Below, piece by piece: positions 58,527 to 64,000 of a DNA stretch of 64,000 nucleotides. Positions within the stretch are counted from its first letter, which is position 1. Every line of letters starts with the position of its first letter. Source of the stretch: Thalassia testudinum (taxonomy: Eukaryota; Streptophyta; Magnoliopsida; Alismatales; Hydrocharitaceae); assembly GCA_037157565.1 (NCBI GenBank), contig JAZHRO010000014.1:98053501-98117500 (forward strand), read 5' to 3'. A program made the position numbers and the translations under genes. The notes below the pieces were generated by a model, which was not told the DNA's origin, did not search any database, and saw only the letters and a program-made list of their open reading frames with translations.

Positions 58527-58543
58527 AGATAGGCATGGGGGTA
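58527..58543 (+). other. Element F polypurine tract (PPT1)
   Basis: AGATAGGCATGGGGGTA abutting the 3' LTR. Confidence 0.88.
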
Positions 58544-61321
58544 TGATGGGAACACAATCATGAGCCATAATTATCTCATTTTGATCCAATTAAGTTAGTA
58601 AATGCTCCTACATAACTACTAGAGAGCCATAAGTCACTACATCACCATTCTGAGGGAAATACAAGAAAACAGGGTTAAAACTGTAATTTCACCATCTTAT
58701 CATGAATGCATTAGAATCACAGGTTTTCCCAGGGGTAATTGAGGGTTAAATGGTCCTAAAAGGCTAGCAAGTGGGTTAGAACAAACAGAAAAGGGTTTGC
58801 ACGTGTTTTGAGAATTAAATGACTTTTGAAATCCTAAAAACAGACCTGCTTAATTAACTGAGGTTATGGTCGAGATAAAATTCACCTAAACCCTCTAAAA
58901 TTCATAGAAAAATATTCGCTAGGGTTTGGAACCTTCAATTTGACCATCAGAACCCGTCTTGACCCAAAATAGAGTCCTAGGTTGACATTTGCCCTAATTT
59001 GGGTTATTGCATAAATTACCCAATCAAACAAGATAAAAACATAAATCTAACTTTACCATTGGATTCCTTGGGTTCAAATTAGGTTTTTACCAAAATTTAG
59101 GCCCATTTTGACATCATCTTGAGCAAGTTTGCATTTTGGTCCAGTCAGACTCTTTCTATCTCATTCAGATCCTTAACTTTTGAATTTTCTTATAAATAAC
59201 CCCCCAACTTCATTGTATTATTTACAAGTAGGTCCCCACGCCATTTTTGGAAGGTGAAACCTTCACCATCTAGTTTCAAGTGAGGATTTCTCGCCCGATT
59301 CTCAATCAATCCTTCTCAAAATTGATACGGGGATTCCTTGGGAAGTTTCCTTCCATTTGAGCCATTCCTTGGGATCTAAGTCCTTCCCAAAAGGCCATGT
59401 GAAACTTTCAAAGGTTCGGGTATCCCTTGTCGCAACTACCTTCCACGCATGAAAGCTTCTTTCCAAGCTTGGAAGGGCTTCCTATGGTCTATAAAAGAGA
59501 CACTAGGGCACGGTCGTGCTCTTCAGCAAGTTTTGGCCGAAGAAGCCCTCATCTTCTCCATCTCTGGCCACCTTCAGACTTAGCTTCGAAGACCCCTCTC
59601 CTCTCTCCTCCTCTGGCTGTCCAACCATCAAATTGGATGCCTGATGATCCTCCCCTCATCTTCGCGAACCTCTCTTGCCAACGAGAGGTTGTGCCTCTAT
59701 CTCAGTTGACGTCGCCGCCTCGCCGCACCATCCTCCTTCTCCGGCTCCAGTCGACCAGCACTAGAGCCCTCCATCTCTCTATCACATCCTTAAGTTCCTC
59801 TATCGTTCTCTCTCTCACTATACTTTCTTTTCCCACTCTTACAACACACGCACAACCATTGATTCTCCCTCAACACTGTCACCTTCTTCTGCTCTGGCGA
59901 AGCTCTAGTGATGCCTATCCACTGCGCCACTACACGAATCTCGTCACTACCACCCCCATCAGCTCTGCCATAACTCCAAAAACAAAAGCCCTAACCTAAT
60001 TCCACCTATCTCTCACCCAAACTCGCCCCCGAACATACCAACCTTCACACGCACAGTCCGACTCCACTCCACACGCACAGACCACGCCATGACACAACCA
60101 CCACCGTCGCACTCACCTTGATCCGAGGATCCTTCCAGAGCCTTCTGATGTGACCGAGAGGCCTTCTTGCTAATTTCAGGTACTCGCATCCTCTGCCATT
60201 GATGAGCAAGCTTTGAGCTTGCTTGAAGCTCGCTCTAGGTCTTGACAGCCCCAGGTGGAAGTCCCAGATCACGTGGAAACATCTCGCGTGCATGCCTAGG
60301 TGGTCAATTGGACACATTGACCTCGCGAGCTGAGGTAATTGAATGAGACCGTGCTGCTGCAGAAGTGCAAAAGGAAGGTGGGACTTTAGTCCCACCTCAG
60401 AAGTTGAGGAGCGCACCGTAGCGCATAAGTTGAATTTGTGTCTCAGGTTTATCGCCTCAGACACTGGGGGTGAGGTCCCCGCTCACCTACGCCTTGCCCG
60501 TGACCCATTCTCCCACATGCCTGGCATAGATCCGACTTGCCTAACCCATTCCACTCCTTGGCTACGATCACGCCTGTGGCCCTGGTCCCAGGTGTGCTCT
60601 AGGTTTGAAACTTGATTACCTTGTATTGTGGAAGGCTCTGGGAGAGCATGACCTAGAGAGAGAAAGAGAGATAACGTGTGGGGGCAGGGGGGTTTTGCTA
60701 CAAGGAGTAACAGCTGAGACTTAGCCATTTGAAGTATCTTTCCCCTCTGCATGAAGAAGGAGAACAGAGAAGAAAGAAAGAAGAGGAGAAGGCCTAAGCA
60801 CAAGAAAAGAGAAGAAGGGGAGCCACACAAGAAGAGGAGGGGAAGAGTAGAAAAGCAGAAGAAGAAGAAGAAGAAGAAGAAGAACAAGAACAAGAAGAAG
60901 AGGAGAAGCACAGAGAAAGGAAGAAGAAGAAGAGAAGACAAAGTAGGGGAAACAGGAAGAAAGAAAGGAGAAGCAGAGAGACCCTTGAGTCTCTAAACAG
61001 CACTATAACACTAGCTGTTTAAGCCGTTTGATACATTTGATTGCATATGTTTGAGGCTTTGATTTAATTGTTGTTTGTGAGGAGTAATTGGTGATTTAAA
61101 TCACCATTTTACTCCATTCTTTTTGCACATTCATGCCTGACATTATTCTTATTGCAATCTCTTATATTCTTGATTCAAATTGTGATCTTGAGTTTTGAAT
61201 TCCATATTGCTCCCTGTGTTCGACCTCAGACTTAAATTTTGAATATAAATTTTATCTATTTTCAAAATGATTTCGGCTATACTATAACGTAGTTTTTAAC
61301 ATCGATTTTGCTGCGACAACA
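58544..61321 (+). repeat. Element F 3' LTR
   Basis: TGATGGGAAC...GCGACAACA. Holds TATA (59490), the GGTGGGACT hairpin (60376-60397), the GAA tract (60850-60935) and TCCCTGTGTTCGA (61211-61223). A 190-codon open frame (59427-59999) follows the TATA but is not conserved as an open frame in the 5' LTR. Confidence 0.95.
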
Positions 61322-61326
61322 ATCAG

Positions 61327-62485
61327 CAAGGTAATGTAAATCATTAACCTTGACTAAAACATCCTCCAAAATACCCCTTGGTTTTGTAATGGATCTATCG
61401 GCTAACTGCAAGGCTATGTTAGTGTGTTTCAGGTAGCCTAGACCCTATTCCATGTGTAGTGAGGTGGGGATCACATTAATGGAAGCACCCAAGTCGAGAA
61501 GGGCCTGGTTAGAAGTGTTGTCTCCTATTGTGCAGGAAATCTGTAGGGCTTTCGGGTCCTGCTTTTTAGGAGGTATCTTGTTTAAGATCAGTGTGCTTGT
61601 GTTATCAAACAAGACTACTCTCCCAATGTTTTCAGATTCCACTCTACACTTTACTTTATATGAATTCAGTAGGCCTATGGCATAGGTGGGGATTGATCCG
61701 ATAGCTGCAAGGAGTAAAATGATTGTCAACATGAAAGCCTGAAGTAAGGACATCCTTTCCTCCAATTTCTCTGACTTTTTCTATTTGCCCATACAACAAC
61801 ATACTCCCAAATCAAACTCTAATGTTTTGTTGATCACATTCTTAGTTGGGAGTCTAGAATTCATACTACGGGGCCTAATAGTATTGCCATGGGGTTGGGT
61901 AGGTCCCTTGTGTCTACTACCACTCCTCAAGGTGATGGTATTTGTCATGGCAAAATGCTGTTGGCTAGTGCCTTGGGGAAGGTTGGGCAAAATAGGAGGC
62001 TCTCGGTTGATTATGGTAGGAACTTGGCTCACTCTGGGAGGGGCTGGGGTAGCCTTATGGATAGCATGGGCTTGAGCATGCGACTCCCCATCATTACCAA
62101 ACCCTTGAGGCCTAGCGCCTCGATTCTATACATTCCTTGGGTTTGGTATAGGTTGTGATGGTAGAGATCTGGGCTATCGGTTGTTTGTACCAAGTCCGGA
62201 TTGCAAGGTGTCCAGCAAAGTTTTCATTTGTTGCATGAGCTGGACCGTTGACCCTTGCATTTCTACCATCTTCAGGTTTAAATCAGCCTACTCGACGGGT
62301 TGTTGAGCATTCCACATGGATTGATTAACTTGATTCAAGGGCAACTGAGTATATACATGACCCTGACCCATTGGTTTTTGTGATACATAGTTGTTGGGTC
62401 GATATTGGGTCTGCTGCCCCTGATCCTTCCAAGAGAAAGGGGATTTTTCCAACTAGAATTGTAGGAATTTGAGTAAGGGTTGGAC
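61327..62485 (-). pseudogene. E2 gag C-terminal linker and protease N-terminal half
   Basis: Read leftward: a gag segment 'NPYSNSYNSSW' equivalent to '[11 protein letters not shown]' of A, a Gln-rich linker with 'TNTITLRSGSRHKG' (the TTRSGK position), then the protease with [14 protein letters not shown] near 61480, running into the F junction. Stops near 61780 and in the linker (about 62150 and 62290). No CCHC knuckle visible. The rest of the protease is at 47200-47691. Confidence 0.75.
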
Positions 62486-62912
62486 CTAATGATTAGCCCA
62501 TATTTGTGGGCTATTTAAGTATTTAAGTGCCTCGACATTAAGTTAATTCTAACATTTATTTAGCATGCATTAGGATGTAAATATATTAATTCATATTTCT
62601 GATTTAATTACATAATTCATGCATTGCATTCATAACTAAATGCATTTAGAATTAACTTAGAATTGCATTCATTTAATTAGTTAACCAATTAGGTGCATTG
62701 CGTGCATTGTTTTAATTTAACATAGAAGTTAAGGGCTTATGCATGAACAACCATAATATTTTATTCTTTTATTTTTTTCTCCTTTGCGCAGGTAACTCCT
62801 TCGGCTTCAGCTCCGCCTCCTCCTCTTGCGCATCACATTTATGCTATGGCATTTTGAATTTGAAATGATGGTCGTGGCTACAAAAGGAGAGCTGCCATGC
62901 TGCAGAGGTGAT
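62486..62912. other. AT-rich stretch, unassigned
   Basis: Repeated 'GCATT' and 'TTAATTA' words at 62560-62710 and a pyrimidine tract ending CGCAG/GTAACT at 62765-62795. No ORF, RNA or element end recognised. Confidence 0.4.
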
Positions 62913-64000
62913 TGCACTGCAAAAATACACCTGCAATAGTGTCTTCTTGTGCTATTTCCTAGCATTACCTATGCATATTTGGGTTCCATAATCACATTTG
63001 TAAAAATACATGCATGCATGCATTTAATTGAGAGGAGAGGAGAATAAATAAATGGCCTCACAATTTACTTTTTTTCGCAAGTGCATCTCTGCTAATTCAC
63101 CATCTTTTTATTTTTTTTATTTCACTTGATTTTCCCACGGCTGCATGCATCTTCTTCTCCACGTGCCATGCTTCCCTACAGCTGCCCTTCCCTACGGCTA
63201 CCTCTCCCTGCCAAGCCATACCAACCTATCCCTGCAGCCGAATGCAACCATTCCCAGCCATGCCTTCTTCTCCTATAAAAAGACCACGGCTCCATCCTTT
63301 GAAAGCAGCCTGGTCCACTTCAAAAAAAAGAACATAGCAGCTCTCCAGGCCACCGTCCTCTCCTCCCTCTCCCTCCTTACGTCGGCCCTCCTCCTTAGAT
63401 GAGACACCCGGTGGGTAGGAGGCCTCACTGTGGTGCACACCACCACAGTGAGACCACCATCGCCCAGCTCTTCAAAGAGCAGGTGGGCATGGTGGCTCTT
63501 TTCTATTTTTTTTTTCCGCTCCAACACCTTCAGCCATGGCCACATGCTTCAAGGTCTGAAGCTCGCAGCTCGGCGGCAGCAGCTGCGGCAAGGCAGCAGT
63601 AGCCCCAGCCCCTTCCGTGCGCGCATGCAGGCCTCTCCGCCTCCCGCTTTCTCTACCCTGTTGCGCACCCTTCTGCCCACAACCGGCCTCTGCAGCAGTC
63701 GGCCAAGCGCTTCCCCACGCCCCTACCAGTACTTGCAAGCTTCCGCGCAAGCTGCAGGCACCCTCACCTCCCTCTCCGCGCGCTCTGTTGCGAGCTCTCC
63801 GCTCTCGCAACCGGCTGGCACAGGCCTTCTCCCTCTTGTGCCAGCCCGTGTGCACCAGCCACGAGCCGACCACACTCACACCACCTGCGGCTCCTGGTTG
63901 CGCGGCGCGGACGACCACTGTAGCCACTATTCATGCGAGTCTACGCGACACTGTGGCTACAGTGGGGTGATCGGTGAGCTTCTCACTTTATCGGTCACTG
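62913..64000 (+). mobile_element. D3: D-family LTR, cut by the window edge
   Basis: Matches D2 from its left end ('CTTCTTGTGCTATTT(T/C)CTAGCATTA', 'TGCATGCATGCATTTAAT') in the same orientation, with TATAAAAA at 63274-63281 and the double hairpin at 63424-63494. More divergent than D1 is from D2. Start approximate. I cannot tell solo LTR from a full element because the right part is outside. Confidence 0.8.
63424..63494 (+). other. Double hairpin in D3 (R region)
   Basis: Hairpin 1: CTCACTGTGGTG, loop CACAC, CACCACAGTGAG; the second pair is T-A where D1 and D2 have C-G. Hairpin 2: CACCAT ... ATGGTG; T-A where D1 and D2 have C-G. Both are compensated changes. About 145 nt downstream of the TATA box. 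Confidence 0.82.

Larger units (their letters stand above)
47692..61321 (+). mobile_element. Element F: degraded autonomous Athila-like retrotransposon
   Basis: 13,630 bp on the plus strand with a perfect ATCAG duplication (47687-47691 and 61322-61326). LTRs 47692-50436 (2745 bp) and 58544-61321 (2778 bp), TGATG...GACAACA. Primer site at 50440, broken gag-pol at 51409-57096, polypurine tract at 58527. Its gag-pol resembles that of A throughout, but the LTRs are a different family. Inserted into the protease of E2. Confidence 0.96.
45046..62485 (-). mobile_element. E2: gag-protease-only LTR element, split by element F
   Basis: Left (3') LTR 45046-46496, a short internal region with protease and gag pieces at 46497-47691 and 61327-62485; the frame joins across element F. 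RT, RNase H and integrase are absent: after the protease and an acidic linker the sequence passes straight into the post-integrase 3' region. The gag N-terminus and the 5' LTR are missing at the right, where similarity ends near 62485. Related to A at the family level but clearly divergent. Confidence 0.75.

Noticed and set aside
59427..59999. 190-codon ORF after the TATA of the F 3' LTR
   Set aside because: The 5' LTR copy is broken into short frames and no motif is visible; not a conserved gene.

Overview
The window is a block of plant repeat DNA with no recognisable host gene. Every coding trace I can identify belongs to LTR retrotransposons. The organism is a flowering plant: the gag-pol reading frames are of the plant Athila type (Ty3/gypsy, non-chromovirus), the primer sites match the 3' end of plant tRNA-Asp, and the elements are stacked inside one another as in heterochromatin. 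I cannot name the species.

The layout is a nest that can be dated by order of insertion. I read LTR ends (TG...CA) and perfect 5-bp target-site duplications (TSDs) directly for six insertions. Element B (1862-42830, minus, TSD CTCAA) sits in an older LTR, E1 (1605-1861 continued at 42836-~44260). Element C (2979-14222, minus, TSD CAGCT) sits in the left LTR of B. Solo LTR D1 (7472-9770, minus, TSD CCTCA) sits in the open reading frame of C. Solo LTR D2 (23658-39599, plus, TSD GGCAC) sits in the leader of B. Element A (24096-37692, minus, TSD ACCTC) sits in D2. Element F (47692-61321, plus, TSD ATCAG) sits in the protease of a gag-protease element, E2 (45046-~62485, minus). A third D-family LTR (D3) runs off the right edge.

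Element A is the only intact one. It has an open 1899-codon gag-protease-RT-RNase H-integrase frame with its catalytic motifs, a tRNA-Asp primer site, a polypurine tract, and 2756-bp LTRs in which I found only two differences. B and F are older autonomous copies of nearly the same size (about 13.8 and 13.6 kb net) killed by stops, frameshifts and loss of catalytic residues. C and E2 are non-autonomous: C has an unrelated acidic ORF instead of gag-pol, and E2 keeps only gag and protease. They carry the same kind of primer site and 3' signals, so they may have moved with A/B-type proteins.

The most interesting material is noncoding. The families share structured elements that standard annotation leaves blank: a covarying double hairpin in the R region of the D family, a covarying hairpin next to a second, internal polypurine tract just after integrase, palindromes placed just upstream of the LTR TATA boxes, a recurring GTTCGA block about 100 nt before the LTR end, and a cluster of GACGTC palindromes in the U3 of C.
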